Notes under the pieces: model-generated
What the model saw: only the letters and a program-made list of their open reading frames with translations
What the model was told of the DNA's origin: nothing
Database searches by the model: none
NCBI RefSeq assembly: GCF_900105415.1
Contig: NZ_FNSM01000001.1
Location: 1,984,001-2,048,000, forward strand
Source of the DNA: Streptomyces sp. TLI_105
GTDB lineage: Bacteria; Actinomycetota; Actinomycetes; Streptomycetales; Streptomycetaceae
Direction of reading: 5' to 3'
Length of the DNA: 64,000 nt
In this document: positions 18,401 through 26,413 of the stretch, one piece after another
How the letters are laid out: the number at the start of each line of letters is the position of its first letter
How positions within the stretch are numbered: the first letter of the stretch is position 1
Program-made: the position numbers and the translations under genes

Positions 18401-19140
18401 TTGAGCTCGGCCTCGCGGCCGCCGCCGGCCTCGGGCGGGAAGGCGGAGGGCATGACGACGAGCGGGTAGATCTTGACGCCGGGCACCCCCGCGTTGCGGA
18501 ACTCGTGCCCGATGAGGTGGATGAAGTCGTAGAAGATGCCGGCGCCGGTGCCGCCGGCGACGGAGAAGGCGACGAAGACGTCGCAGCCCCGGATGCGGCC
18601 GCCGCCCACCCGCTTGAGGTCGCCGGCCGCCTGGCCGATGGCGCCGATCGCCTCGCGGAGCTGCCGCAGGACGGGTTCGAGGCCGGAGCGCACGGTCGCG
18701 AAGAGCGCGGCGCGCCCGACGGTCGGCAGCTGCCCGGCGCCGCTGTTGAGGGGGGCGACGCGCGGCTGGCGGGCCTGGGGCGGCAGCCAGTGCCGGGTCT
18801 CCTCGGGGACGGAGACGCGCAGCATGCGGGTCACCTCGGGCGAGGAGTCGAAGTCGGTGGGCAGCAGGTCGCGGACCATGCGGGAGGTGCGGGCGAAGGC
18901 GGCGCCCTCGGCGCCCTTGGCCCGGAACTGGGGCTGGCTCAGCAGCTCGCCCTCGCTGAAGTCGGCGTAGACGAACTGGAGGCAGTCGGGCAGCTGGAAG
19001 GGCAGTCGGCGGCCGCCGTCGACGAGGTCGGTGCCGTCGGGTCCGCACAGCTCCCGGCGCAGTTGCCGTTCGAGTTCGCTGCCGATCTTTCCGCCGGTGC
19101 CGCCGAGTCCGACGAAGAGCATGGGCTGGTAGATCTTCAT
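15436..19140 (-). CDS. Tubulin/FtsZ-like GTPase domain protein
   Basis: A 1234-residue protein. It begins MKIYQPMLFVGLGGTGGKIGSEL, the first nucleotide-binding loop of tubulin-like proteins. FVAFSVAGGTGAGIF at about 190-204 is the tubulin signature (GGGTGSG-type) that contacts GTP phosphates. This fits the large bacterial Tubulin_2-type family, not FtsZ: cell-division FtsZ is about 400 residues and lies elsewhere. A long helical C-terminal region follows, then from about 1040 a disordered tail with tandem GYDDRV-type hexapeptides (about 1132-1170). The start ATG has GAGGAG upstream and sits 22 bp after the vWA gene, the largest gap inside the core of the operon. It probably polymerises or forms a scaffold for the system. 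GTPase activity is inferred from the intact signature loops. Confidence 0.85.
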   Translation of the reverse strand: MKIYQPMLFVGLGGTGGKIGSELERQLRRELCGPDGTDLVDGGRRLPFQLPDCLQFVYADFSEGELLSQPQFRAKGAEGAAFARTSRMVRDLLPTDFDSSPEVTRMLRVSVPEETRHWLPPQARQPRVAPLNSGAGQLPTVGRAALFATVRSGLEPVLRQLREAIGAIGQAAGDLKRVGGGRIRGCDVFVAFSVAGGTGAGIFYDFIHLIGHEFRNAGVPGVKIYPLVVMPSAFPPEAGGGREAELNAARALVDLSRLVDDQNVPEALDVVGDVEERGRLSVTYPGDGVVALRPATMQTAFLFSKPAVIGTEDLRRSITAMVMSLIGTELGEDSGGVNRAEDDYQSFAASFINKAVERSTPARTGIGYRGMSTSLAASLTVPVDDLAEIVAARLLAQAVRGMSERARRPARDGQDLVRELFTRSGIGRLWSREAPDVPLPEQLPRGSRDITQELRRRLGDMEDSLQRLDVQLSREIPRLTEDFRPGAGARELLGSIGPFQLETVLAGLPGHPDRVAREGFTGMLDNRRNDPERPPNVQTAAPNIPHIKRSVGGVVPARWTDPDVQDTLAAQQAWYQWRARVLWHRGWQAGEAQWRPSLNRVTNEVAELTKVLRAHEQDEAKSFADSRRELYRDDRAGIAYLLPPQNTLRAFYDDVVDRLAQSEGLPETTDAATLLDRLVGPDDWRRALDAVRRSSGAAVKEIKQVVERRVKRLFGEANEDVFARPLLPSMELLLRAAAGDETAEAKVDPRWLDQFRARLAGLLPVGFIPDGSGPLKILIVHPASESDGRAAGFLSQELNLPARVFPECRAVDTDSITVVFFRSGMNLTDISEVRSVLSLWSEARDSGGEDDFLHWRQRLGYQDDWLVSTEPDRQRILHRLLCAMWNGHIAAEGPADSPHLVRISLQDGESATMSLRLEGFDGSLSSWAGLLRAYERSALLDEGQIIEQFCERLMRALPKGLAQVPAPPSRLFTHFVENIAPRQLRLIDEIAAEYGPADSEWLAPLRHFWEVTYPGALDMRFPSAARATRASLRALHERHAPRQGRGQGQAPGRPQDRRPGPFPRARQEPDPRTAPEPRQGHGPRTRYEETTGYGPRPPYGPRPAPETEAGHKPRSGPEPRPRYDDGYESWRRYDDGAGHDDRVGYDDRVGYADRAGYADRVGHDDRVGYDDGAQRDPRAGYAHRPASSGASVYEGEWELEPEPDFGPVYEEDYGPDFEADDDEPYHRDRAGEAE
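15628..15744 (-). repeat. 18-bp tandem repeat in the tubulin-like gene
   Basis: About six copies of an 18-bp unit of the form GTCGTCGTACCCGACACG encode six-residue GYDDRV/GHDDRV/GYADRV units in the disordered C-terminal tail. Copies differ by one or two bases, and the reading frame is preserved. Confidence 0.85.
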
Positions 19141-19162
19141 GTCGTCTCTCCTCGGTGCCCGT

Positions 19163-21568
19163 TCAGAAGTTCACGTCGTAGGTGTCGGACCCGCCGGTGG
19201 CCCCGGTCGCCCCGGGGACGGTCCCCGAGGCGGCCCCCGCGTCCGTCCCGGTGCCGGGGCCGGTGTCCGTGCCGGATCCGGTACGCCGGGGGGTACGGGG
19301 GCGCCGGGACCACGGGAGGTCACGGGTCCGCGGGGAGGGCGTCCGCGCGCCCCGCACGACGAGTTCGTGGTCGCCGAGACCGACCGGCTCCCCGGCCCGC
19401 ACCGGCACCTGACCGCCGCCCCGGGGGCGCAGCAGCAGTTCCCCCGAGCCGGTGCGGCGCAGCACGTGGGCGGTGGAGGCGGCGGTGCCCCGGAGGCCGC
19501 GGAGCATCGGCGGTTCCCCGTACGGCTCGTCGACGGTGAAGGCGAAGGTCCCGCCCTCGCTCTGCCCCCTGCGGATGGTCAGCGAGTACAGGGAGCGGCC
19601 GTCGTCGCGCAGTTCCAGGGTGATCCCGGTGAGGTCGCGGCGGCGGCGCCGGGCGGCGATCCGGATGCCGGCGAGGGCGGCGAGGACGAGGAGGGCGACG
19701 GCCCCGCCGGTGACGGCCTTCCACCAGCGGTCCCACCAGGTGGGCGGCGCCACGACGAGGACGTCCAGGAAGGCGGTGTCGAGGACGGTGTCGCCGTCGC
19801 CGGTGTCCACGACCTCGACCCGGCCGCCCAGTTCGCCGAGGGCCGTGTCGGCGGCGAGGGTCACCGTGAAGGGGATGCGGGTGCTCTTGCCCGCGGGCGC
19901 GGTCACCGGTGTCGGGGCGACGGTGAGCTCGGCGCCGGGCGTCTGGTCCTGGAGGGCGAGCCGCAGGGTGTGCGGCGCGGAGTCGTTGTTGGTGACGTCG
20001 AGGGTGCCCCGGACGGTGCCGCCCGGGTGCACGGTGACGCGGTCGACGACGAGCCCCGCGGTCAGCACCGGCACGTCCGGGCCGCGCTGGGCGTGCACCG
20101 GGCGCCGGTCGGAGGTGATGCCGGGCGCCGCCATGCGCGTGACGAGCTCCAGGTCGCCGGTGGCCCCGGCGGGCAGGGTGAACGTGCCGGTGAACCGGAC
20201 GTCCCCGGCCTTCGCGTCGGGGGCCCGCCCGTCGTCGGCGAGCCGGAAGGTGAAGGGCTCGAAGCCCGCGCCCGCGACCTCGGCCGAGGCCGTGAGACCG
20301 GCCAGCTGCCGCGGGTCGGTGATGACGACCCCGCGCCGGGTCTGCATCCGCACCTGCACGGTGACCTTCTCGCCCGCGCGCGGGGACGCCGGGTCGAGGG
20401 TGACGTCGGAGCGGAGGCGGCCCTGCCAGATGGCCCGGACGGCGACCTCCCGGTCGGCGTGGCCCTCCGGCGCCTCGATGTGCACACGCCAGCGGCCGGG
20501 CAGCGGGTCCTTCACGCGCAGTGCCTCGACCGGTCCGTCCTGGCCGCTCACCTCGAAGGTCGAGCCGTCGAACTCGCCCCGTACGGGCACCTTGCGGCCC
20601 GCCGGGTCGTAGTACGTGACCCTCACCTTCGGGTCGTGCTTGGCGACCGTGAGGGAGCCGTCGGTGGCGATGGAGGGGATGGTCACGGTCAGGTCGGCGG
20701 GCGGCTTCCCGACGGTGCCCTGGGCGATCCGGGCGCAGCGGGCGGCGGCGAAGGTCTCCTGGAGCGCCTTGTCGATCTCGGCGGAGGTGCCGACGACCCG
20801 CATGCGGGGGACGGAGCCGGGGATGTCGGAGCAGGCGCCCCGGTAGCCGCCCTCGGCCATGGCGGTCAGCGCGGAGCGGTCGATCTCGCTGCCGAAGCCG
20901 AGCGGCCAGATCTGGACGCCGGCCGCCCGGGCGCGGGCGAGCTCCTCGGTGAGCCGCCGCGCCCCGTTGGACTGGCGGGTGTCCCGGTCGGTGCCGTACT
21001 CGGGGCTGTCGGCGACGTCCAGCTTGCCGTCGGTGAGCAGGAAGACGACCTTCGGCACGGCCGGGGTCTTCGCGGTGGCGGGCCGGGCCTCGGTGAGACG
21101 GCTGACGGCCTGCCGGATGGCGGCCGGGAAGTCGGTGCCGGGGCCCATGCGGGCGGTGTCGTGGTGGCCCAGCTGCTGGACGCACGCGCTGAGCCGCTCG
21201 CGGCCCGCCGCGTCGGCGACGGTGAGCGGGCAGACCTCGTTCACGGGCGACTGGCCGGGCTTCTCGGAGCTGCCGAAGCCGATGACGGTGGCGCGGGAAC
21301 GGTCCGATATCTCGCCCTGGCTGAGCAGCGCGGCCGCCTCCGTCTCGCGCGCCAGGTCCTTCTCGGCCAAGCTCGCCGACTGGTCGACGACGACGGCGAA
21401 GTCGAGCGGGTCGGGGCCCTCGGCGGGTTCGGCGACGGTACGGGCGGGGCCGGGCGCCCCGGCGGCGGCCGTGGCGGGGGGCGCCGTGAGCGGGCCGGGG
21501 AGCGCGAGGAGCGCCCCGGCGAGGAGCAGGGCGCTTCCCTTGCTGGTCCAGTGCATCTTCTCTCTCAC
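19163..21568 (-). CDS. Exported von Willebrand factor A protein with single membrane anchor
   Basis: 801 residues. The N-terminus has a signal peptide: basic VREKMHWTSKG, hydrophobic SALLLAGALLALP, and an Ala-rich cleavage zone ending near residue 37. A vWA domain follows with an intact metal-ion-dependent adhesion site: DQSAS near 60, GTDFPAAI near 150 and LLTDGK near 184. Next come beta-rich segments like BatA/CARDB Ig domains (ending near 600), one transmembrane helix (AVTGGAVALLVLAALAGIRI, about 611-635), basic stop-transfer residues RRRRR, and a cytoplasmic domain with FHA-like beta pattern. So the sensor-like vWA part faces outside and a small domain faces in. The GTG at 21568 is preferred because it overlaps the upstream stop (GTGA) like its neighbours; ATG at 21556 is an alternative. 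Confidence 0.82.
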   Translation of the reverse strand: MREKMHWTSKGSALLLAGALLALPGPLTAPPATAAAGAPGPARTVAEPAEGPDPLDFAVVVDQSASLAEKDLARETEAAALLSQGEISDRSRATVIGFGSSEKPGQSPVNEVCPLTVADAAGRERLSACVQQLGHHDTARMGPGTDFPAAIRQAVSRLTEARPATAKTPAVPKVVFLLTDGKLDVADSPEYGTDRDTRQSNGARRLTEELARARAAGVQIWPLGFGSEIDRSALTAMAEGGYRGACSDIPGSVPRMRVVGTSAEIDKALQETFAAARCARIAQGTVGKPPADLTVTIPSIATDGSLTVAKHDPKVRVTYYDPAGRKVPVRGEFDGSTFEVSGQDGPVEALRVKDPLPGRWRVHIEAPEGHADREVAVRAIWQGRLRSDVTLDPASPRAGEKVTVQVRMQTRRGVVITDPRQLAGLTASAEVAGAGFEPFTFRLADDGRAPDAKAGDVRFTGTFTLPAGATGDLELVTRMAAPGITSDRRPVHAQRGPDVPVLTAGLVVDRVTVHPGGTVRGTLDVTNNDSAPHTLRLALQDQTPGAELTVAPTPVTAPAGKSTRIPFTVTLAADTALGELGGRVEVVDTGDGDTVLDTAFLDVLVVAPPTWWDRWWKAVTGGAVALLVLAALAGIRIAARRRRRDLTGITLELRDDGRSLYSLTIRRGQSEGGTFAFTVDEPYGEPPMLRGLRGTAASTAHVLRRTGSGELLLRPRGGGQVPVRAGEPVGLGDHELVVRGARTPSPRTRDLPWSRRPRTPRRTGSGTDTGPGTGTDAGAASGTVPGATGATGGSDTYDVNF

Positions 21569-22329
21569 CACAGTTCGCTGAAGAGGGCCAGGAGGGCGCC
21601 GAGCGCGAGCGCGGACACGCCCAGGCGCAGCCACCGGTACTTCGCCGCGAGCACGAGTCCGTGCACGCCGGCCTGTTCGAGGAGCCAGTCGGTGGCGTCC
21701 GCGCCGGACGCGCCGAGCTGTTCGCGCAGCACGGTCGCGGACGGACCGGCCGTCAGCTCGCGCAGGAACGTGCGGTCCGCGCCGATCCGGGTGCGCGGCA
21801 GGACCACCGAGACGAGCATCAGGACCCCCGCCGTCCACAGCGCGCCCGCCACGAGGAGCAGCGCGAGTCCGGTGCCGGCCGTGGGCAGCGGGGCGCGGTC
21901 CCCGGAGAACACGACCGCCAGGAAGGCGAGGGCGCCGGAGAGCAGGATGGCGGCCTTGGTGTCGGCCCGCCCTATGTCCTCACGCACGGTGGCGAGGAGC
22001 CGCTCGGCCATGAACCGCACCTCCCCGGGCGGTACGGGGAGGGGGGCGAGCGCCGGGGTCCGGTCGGGTCCGGGCGCGGGGGCCCGGTCGGACCCGGGTG
22101 TGGAGGCCCGGTCGGCTCCGGGCGTGGAGGCCCGATCGCGTCCCGGGGCCGGGGGCCGGTCGGACCCGGGCGTGGAAGCCCGATCGCGTCCCGGGGCCGG
22201 GGGCCGGTCGGACCCGGGCGTGGAAGCCCGGTCGGGTCCCGGGGCCGGGGGCCGGTCGGACCCGGGCGTGGAAGCCCGGTCGGGTCCCGGGGCCGGGGGC
22301 CGGTCGGGGGCCTGGTCCGGGGTGCTCAT
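21565..22329 (-). CDS. PycTM-like (Pycsar effector transmembrane) protein
   Basis: 254 residues. Residues about 9-80 are tandem 16-residue repeats rich in Pro, Asp, Arg and Ser. The C-terminal 150 residues carry the signature I associate with PycTM/DUF5706: VREDIGRADTKAAILLSG (a charged helix with the D-x-KA motif entering the first membrane helix), a second long membrane helix (LALLLVAGALWTAGVLMLV), a cytosolic helical loop, and a last membrane helix at the very C-terminus (LGVSALALGALLALFSEL). In Pycsar anti-phage systems such proteins are membrane-disrupting effectors opened by cyclic pyrimidine nucleotides made by a partner cyclase. A class III cyclase-like gene lies three genes upstream in this operon. 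Start and stop overlap neighbours (ATGA, GTGA). Effector role is inferred. Confidence 0.75.
   Translation of the reverse strand: MSTPDQAPDRPPAPGPDRASTPGSDRPPAPGPDRASTPGSDRPPAPGRDRASTPGSDRPPAPGRDRASTPGADRASTPGSDRAPAPGPDRTPALAPLPVPPGEVRFMAERLLATVREDIGRADTKAAILLSGALAFLAVVFSGDRAPLPTAGTGLALLLVAGALWTAGVLMLVSVVLPRTRIGADRTFLRELTAGPSATVLREQLGASGADATDWLLEQAGVHGLVLAAKYRWLRLGVSALALGALLALFSELW
22085..22316 (-). repeat. 48-bp tandem repeat in the PycTM-like gene
   Basis: Four to five copies of a 48-bp unit encode 16 residues of the type DRASTPGSDRPPAPGR. The central units are almost identical, which points to recent expansion. They lengthen the N-terminal cytosolic tail without touching the membrane domain. 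Confidence 0.9.
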
Positions 22330-23993
22330 TCGTCGTCCCAGTCGTCGAACTCGGAGCTGGGCCGGGTGGGCCCGGCACCCCGGCGCGGCCGGTCGCGGCC
22401 CTCGCGGTCGTACGGGTCGTCGCGGTCGTACCGGTCGTTGCGCTCGTAGGACTCCGGCTCGTACCGGTCGCGGCCGCCGTCGAACCCGTCGTCGTGACGG
22501 CCCCGCGACCGCCCCCGCCCCCCTTCCCTCTCCCGCTCCCGCGCGCGTTCGCGTTCCCGTTCGGAGCCCGACTCGACGCGGGTCGGCTCGTAGACCCGGG
22601 CGTCGCGCGGGGCGTCGCCGTGCTCCTCGTCCCCGCGCCCGCGCGGGGCGTCCCGGTGGTCCTCGTCCCAGTCCGGGTCGCTCGGCTCGGGGGAGGCCTC
22701 CTCCAGGGCGCGCCGGCGCCGCGAGGTGTCGCCCGAGGGGTTGAGGACCCGGTCGGTGATGCCGCCGAGGACGGTGCCGGTCTGGGACCGCAGGTACATG
22801 AGCACCTGGTACATCTGCTCGCCGATGTCGTGCCGTTCCAGGACGCCGGTGTCCAGGAGCCGGTTGAAGACCCTCAGGTAGTCGTCCTGGCCCTCGCGCC
22901 GCTCCCGCTGGAGCTGGGTGCGGATCTCCCACTGCTTGTCGGGGTGCATCGCCATGTGGTGGGCGATCTGGGCGAGGTCCCCGCGCCGGAAGAGGGCCTC
23001 CATCTCGCGGGCGCGCTCGGCGACCAGGGCGCGGTCCGCCGCCTCCCTGCGTCGCTCGGCCTCGGCGACGCGCTCGTCGGCCTCCATGGTGACGCCGACC
23101 CGGTCGCGCCGGGAGACCTCGGCCTTGACGGAGTCGTCGAGGTCGATGAAGACCAGGACCCGGGTCCGCAGCCCGATGTCCCGGCCGAAGCCGAGGCGCC
23201 CGGCGGCGAGTTCCTCGCGCACGGCCTCGTCGGCGCGCTGCGCCTCGGTGATCCGGAAGCGCCGGGAGAGCCTGCGCAGGCCGTCGAGCAGTTCGTCGTG
23301 GAGCAGCTCGGCGACGTCCTCGACCTGTTCCTGGACGACGAGGTGCGGGTCGGTCACCACCCACTGGACCTTGGCGACGGCGTCGAAGAAGACGCCGTCC
23401 CCGGCGGCCGGCAGCTGGAGCCGGAACTCGGTGACGTTGCGGCCGAGGCGTACCTCGAAGACGGTGTACGGGGAGCCGAACATGGGCTTGTTGACGTCCT
23501 CGGTGCGGTCCGGCCAGACCACCCGGTGGCCGCCGTTGCGGTAGAGGAGGACGGCGGCGACCCTGCCGCTCCGGCGGCGGTACGGGGGCGCGTACTCGCC
23601 GATGAGGGGGCCGCGCGCCCGTCCGGCGGCCGTGGCCCCGCCGGTGGCCGCCGGGCGCTGCCGCCCCGCGCCGCGCGCCTGTTCCGCCTCCTCGTCCCGC
23701 GCGCGGTCGAGGTCGAGGTCCGGGTCCTCGTCCGGGTCGCGGCCGCCGGGGTGCTGCCCGCCGTTCTGCCCCGCGTACCGCTGCCGTTCGCGGCCGTCCC
23801 GTCCGTCGTACCGCTGCCGCTCCCGCCGGTCCTGTCCGTCGTACCGCTGCCGTTCGCGGCCGTCCCGTCCCTCGTACCCCTGCCGCTCCCGGTCGTCCCG
23901 GCCCTGGTACCGCTGCCGCTCGTCGTGGTCCCGTTCGTCCCACCGCGCCCGCTCGTCCGGCCGCGCGTTCCTGTTCTGCTCGGGCCCGGTCAT
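22326..23993 (-). CDS. SPFH/band-7-like protein with low-complexity ends
   Basis: 555 residues. The N-terminal 130 are highly charged and include 11-residue RERQRYDGRDG-type repeats. About 141-330 looks like an SPFH (stomatin/prohibitin) domain: RVAAVLLYRNGGHRVVWPD, EVRLGRNVTEFRLQLPAAG, FFDAVAKVQWVVTDPHLVV, then an amphipathic helix (VAELLHDELLDGLRRLSRRF) and a strand RTRVLVFIDLDDSVKAEV. A coiled-coil-like AEAERRREAADRALVAERARE follows, and 410-555 is disordered Arg/Asp/Glu. No clear transmembrane helix is present, unlike stomatins, so it may be a peripheral scaffold. ATGA overlaps join it to both neighbours. In the operon it probably organises the membrane proteins. Family call is moderate because overall identity to SPFH proteins cannot be measured here. 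Confidence 0.65.
   Translation of the reverse strand: MTGPEQNRNARPDERARWDERDHDERQRYQGRDDRERQGYEGRDGRERQRYDGQDRRERQRYDGRDGRERQRYAGQNGGQHPGGRDPDEDPDLDLDRARDEEAEQARGAGRQRPAATGGATAAGRARGPLIGEYAPPYRRRSGRVAAVLLYRNGGHRVVWPDRTEDVNKPMFGSPYTVFEVRLGRNVTEFRLQLPAAGDGVFFDAVAKVQWVVTDPHLVVQEQVEDVAELLHDELLDGLRRLSRRFRITEAQRADEAVREELAAGRLGFGRDIGLRTRVLVFIDLDDSVKAEVSRRDRVGVTMEADERVAEAERRREAADRALVAERAREMEALFRRGDLAQIAHHMAMHPDKQWEIRTQLQRERREGQDDYLRVFNRLLDTGVLERHDIGEQMYQVLMYLRSQTGTVLGGITDRVLNPSGDTSRRRRALEEASPEPSDPDWDEDHRDAPRGRGDEEHGDAPRDARVYEPTRVESGSERERERAREREREGGRGRSRGRHDDGFDGGRDRYEPESYERNDRYDRDDPYDREGRDRPRRGAGPTRPSSEFDDWDDE
23775..23925 (-). repeat. 33-bp tandem repeat in the SPFH-like gene
   Basis: Five occurrences of TACCGCTGCCG-type sequence are spaced exactly 33 bp apart (at about 23776, 23809, 23842, 23875 and 23908). 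They encode 11-residue RERQRYDGRDG units near the N-terminus. The exact spacing keeps the frame. Confidence 0.88.
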
Positions 23994-26413
23994 CGGTTCG
24001 CTCCTTCCGTCACGGCGTCCCACATCCGGCGCGCCGCGCTTCTGTCCAGGGGCCGGTCACGGTCCCGGACCAGTTCGTTCAGCAGTCCCCTGAGCCGGTC
24101 CCGGTCGCGGCGCTCCACCGCGAGGCGCGGCAGGAAGGCGCAGACGTGCCCGAGCGCCTCGGGGTCCTTCGCGGCGCGCCGGAGCAGGCCGCCGAGGGCT
24201 TCGAGGGCGGCCTCGCCGGAGCGGGCCGTGGCGAGCGTGTGCCGCAGCAGCCGCGCGAGTTCGGGCGCGAGGGCTGGCCGGGTCGCGAGCAGCGCGACGA
24301 ACAGGGGGCGGGCCGCGTGCTCGTCGAGTTCGGGCACCTCGCGCAGCCCCCACAGATGGGTGGTCCGGGTGCCGAGCGCGCTGATGACGGCGAGGTGGAC
24401 CAGGTTGGCGAGGTTGATCCGGCCGTCCTCGAGCCACTGGTGGAGCCGTCGGAGGACGGGTTCCGGTTCTCCGGAGGCGAGCAGCCGGGTCACGCTGAAG
24501 GAGGCGGGCACGAGCACGTCGCCGTCGGTGGGCTCGCACGTCCTGACGACCCGGGCGAGGGCGTCGAGCGAGCCGGACACGTCCCCGGCGGCCAGGACGA
24601 AGCCGTGGGCGAGCAGGGCGGTCCCCACGAGCGTGGAGTCGTCGGAGACGGCCCAGTCCTTGAGCACGGAGGCGACGGCCGGCCTGATCCGGGGATCGCG
24701 TGCGGACTCGGCGAGCGCGGTCGCGGCCGCCAGCCGGGTGACGGGCGCGTCCGTCACGGCGAGGGGCACGATCAGCTCCCGGAAGCCGTGGATCCAGTCC
24801 CAGGAGCAGAGCACGCCCGCGGCGACGGAGGCCCGCACCCAGACCTCCGCGCGCGGGTCGTCGCAGAGGGCGCGCAGCCAGCGCGCCACCGGCCCCCGGA
24901 CGTTGTGGTAGCCGTGCCAGATCTCGCCGAGGACGGCGGCGGCGAGGGCCTCGCCCCGGAAGCGCACGGCCCGCACCGGCACCTTCGCCGGGCCGAGGTC
25001 CAGCTCCCCGTCCTCCAGGACGGCGCGCGCCCGCATGGGGCGGTGCTCGGCGTGCGCGCCGAACAGGCGGCGGCCGGGGGCCTGTTCGGGGTCGAGCGTG
25101 ACGGCGAGTTCCCAGGCGAGGAGTTCGGCGGCCTCGGCGGCGAGGCTGTAGGCGGATCCGTCGAAGACGGCGACGGCGATCCGGAACGCTCCGGCGTTCA
25201 GGGCGGGGAGCGCCTCGGGGAGCACGCCGGGGCGGTCGGCGCCCGCGAACCACTCGCGGGCCTGGGCCGCCACGAAACCGGCGCACTCGGCGAGCAGTTG
25301 ATCGTCCGTCATCTCACCGCGCCGGTGCCGGGCGAGGTGGTCGGCGAGCCGGGCGGCCTCGCGGGGCCGCAGCTCCTCCAGGCCGAGGGCCCGGACGACG
25401 TCGGGGCGCGCGGCGAGCGCCCGCGCGGCGCCGAGGGCCTCGGCGGGCTCCCCGCGCAGCCGTTCCCGCAGGTGCCTCCGGAGGACCTCGTCGGCGGGCG
25501 GCGGCGCGCAGTACATCCCGTACCGTCCGCGCAGCAGCCGGTCGGCCGGCTCGCCGCTCTCGACGAGGACGATGCCGTACGCGTCGCGGCTGCGCAGCAG
25601 CTCCCCGAAGCGGTCGAGGTGCAGTTCGGAGAGGCGGGTGGCGGGGCGCCGCGTGCCGCCGGCGCCGTCGCCAGGTCCGGAGCGGGGCCGTGACTCGCTC
25701 TCGTTCCTGACGTCCTCCGTGAGCAGCTCCATGAGGTGCCCGCCGCCCTCCTGGAGGGCCTCGCCCGTGATCTCGTCGACGCCGTGGCGGGGGTCGAGGC
25801 GGAAGACCTTGCCGCCGGTGACCTCGTCGAGGAGCGCGAGCGCGGTGGCCTTGCGACCGCTGCCGGGCTCTCCGCAGAGGACGAGGACCCGGTGGTCGCG
25901 GAGCCGTTCCTTCATCCGCTGGTAGCCGGCGATCTCGCAGTACACCTGGGCGAGATGGGCGAGCGTCTCGGGCGGGACGGGTCCCCGGACGAAGCGCGAG
26001 GAGTCGCCGAAGCCGTACACGGAGAAGAACTGGTTGCCTTCGAAGAAGGCTCCGTCGCCCTGGACGTGGGTGTGGCGGTCGCCCGCCCCGCTCGCCCAGG
26101 TGCGCAGCGCGCGGCGTGCCGTGGCGGCGCCTCCGGTGTCACCGCCGGCGAACGGGCCCCGGTCGGCGGACGCGAAGACGTTCGCCTCGCGCGGCTGCTC
26201 GCCGACGCCGTCGCCCCGCTCGCCGTCCCGGTCACCCCGGTCACCCCGGTCGCTCCGGTCGCCGCGACCGCCGCGGCCCCCTCGATCGCCCCGGTCGCCA
26301 CCCCGGTCGTGCGCGTCCGCCCGGTCGCCCCGGCCGTCGTCGCCCCGGTCGTCCCGGGCGTGGCCGGAGTCGGGGGCGTCGGTCCCCGTCCCCGCCTCGT
26401 CCTGGTCGCTCAC
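23990..26413 (-). CDS. P-loop ATPase with helical (HEAT-like) repeats, STAND-like
   Basis: 807 residues. The first 75 are Asp/Arg/Gly repeats (RGDRGGRGGRGDRSDRG style). A short beta-rich motif RHTHVQGDGAFFEGNQFF near 113-130 resembles the His-Gly-Asp tails found next to many conflict-system NTPases. The P-loop is CGEPGSGRKATA near 175, and IVLVESG near 275 is the probable Walker B strand. The region from about 400 to the end is helical with repeated paired-helix patterns (VWVRASVAAGVL, VTRLAAATALAESARDPRIRPAVASVL), as in HEAT-like scaffolds. This ATPase-plus-repeat layout is that of STAND-type sensors. The GTG at 26413 overlaps the cyclase-like stop (GTGA). It may sense the trigger or act as a chaperone-like switch; ligand unknown. 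Confidence 0.75.
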   Translation of the reverse strand: MSDQDEAGTGTDAPDSGHARDDRGDDGRGDRADAHDRGGDRGDRGGRGGRGDRSDRGDRGDRDGERGDGVGEQPREANVFASADRGPFAGGDTGGAATARRALRTWASGAGDRHTHVQGDGAFFEGNQFFSVYGFGDSSRFVRGPVPPETLAHLAQVYCEIAGYQRMKERLRDHRVLVLCGEPGSGRKATALALLDEVTGGKVFRLDPRHGVDEITGEALQEGGGHLMELLTEDVRNESESRPRSGPGDGAGGTRRPATRLSELHLDRFGELLRSRDAYGIVLVESGEPADRLLRGRYGMYCAPPPADEVLRRHLRERLRGEPAEALGAARALAARPDVVRALGLEELRPREAARLADHLARHRRGEMTDDQLLAECAGFVAAQAREWFAGADRPGVLPEALPALNAGAFRIAVAVFDGSAYSLAAEAAELLAWELAVTLDPEQAPGRRLFGAHAEHRPMRARAVLEDGELDLGPAKVPVRAVRFRGEALAAAVLGEIWHGYHNVRGPVARWLRALCDDPRAEVWVRASVAAGVLCSWDWIHGFRELIVPLAVTDAPVTRLAAATALAESARDPRIRPAVASVLKDWAVSDDSTLVGTALLAHGFVLAAGDVSGSLDALARVVRTCEPTDGDVLVPASFSVTRLLASGEPEPVLRRLHQWLEDGRINLANLVHLAVISALGTRTTHLWGLREVPELDEHAARPLFVALLATRPALAPELARLLRHTLATARSGEAALEALGGLLRRAAKDPEALGHVCAFLPRLAVERRDRDRLRGLLNELVRDRDRPLDRSAARRMWDAVTEGANR

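Noticed and set aside
15436..19140. Tubulin-like protein considered as FtsZ or plasmid TubZ
   Set aside because: Length (1234 residues), C-terminal architecture and operon context do not fit; no par centromere or replication genes nearby.
22085..23925. Regularly spaced repeats considered as a CRISPR array
   Set aside because: Units are contiguous without unique spacers and are in-frame coding repeats; no cas genes.
10596..24911. Several 800-1400-residue plus-strand open frames (10596-13055, 12908-15505, 15430-19539, 19139-22744, 22098-24911)
   Set aside because: All mirror the minus-strand operon codon for codon, have biased composition and no domains, and lack ribosome-binding sites.
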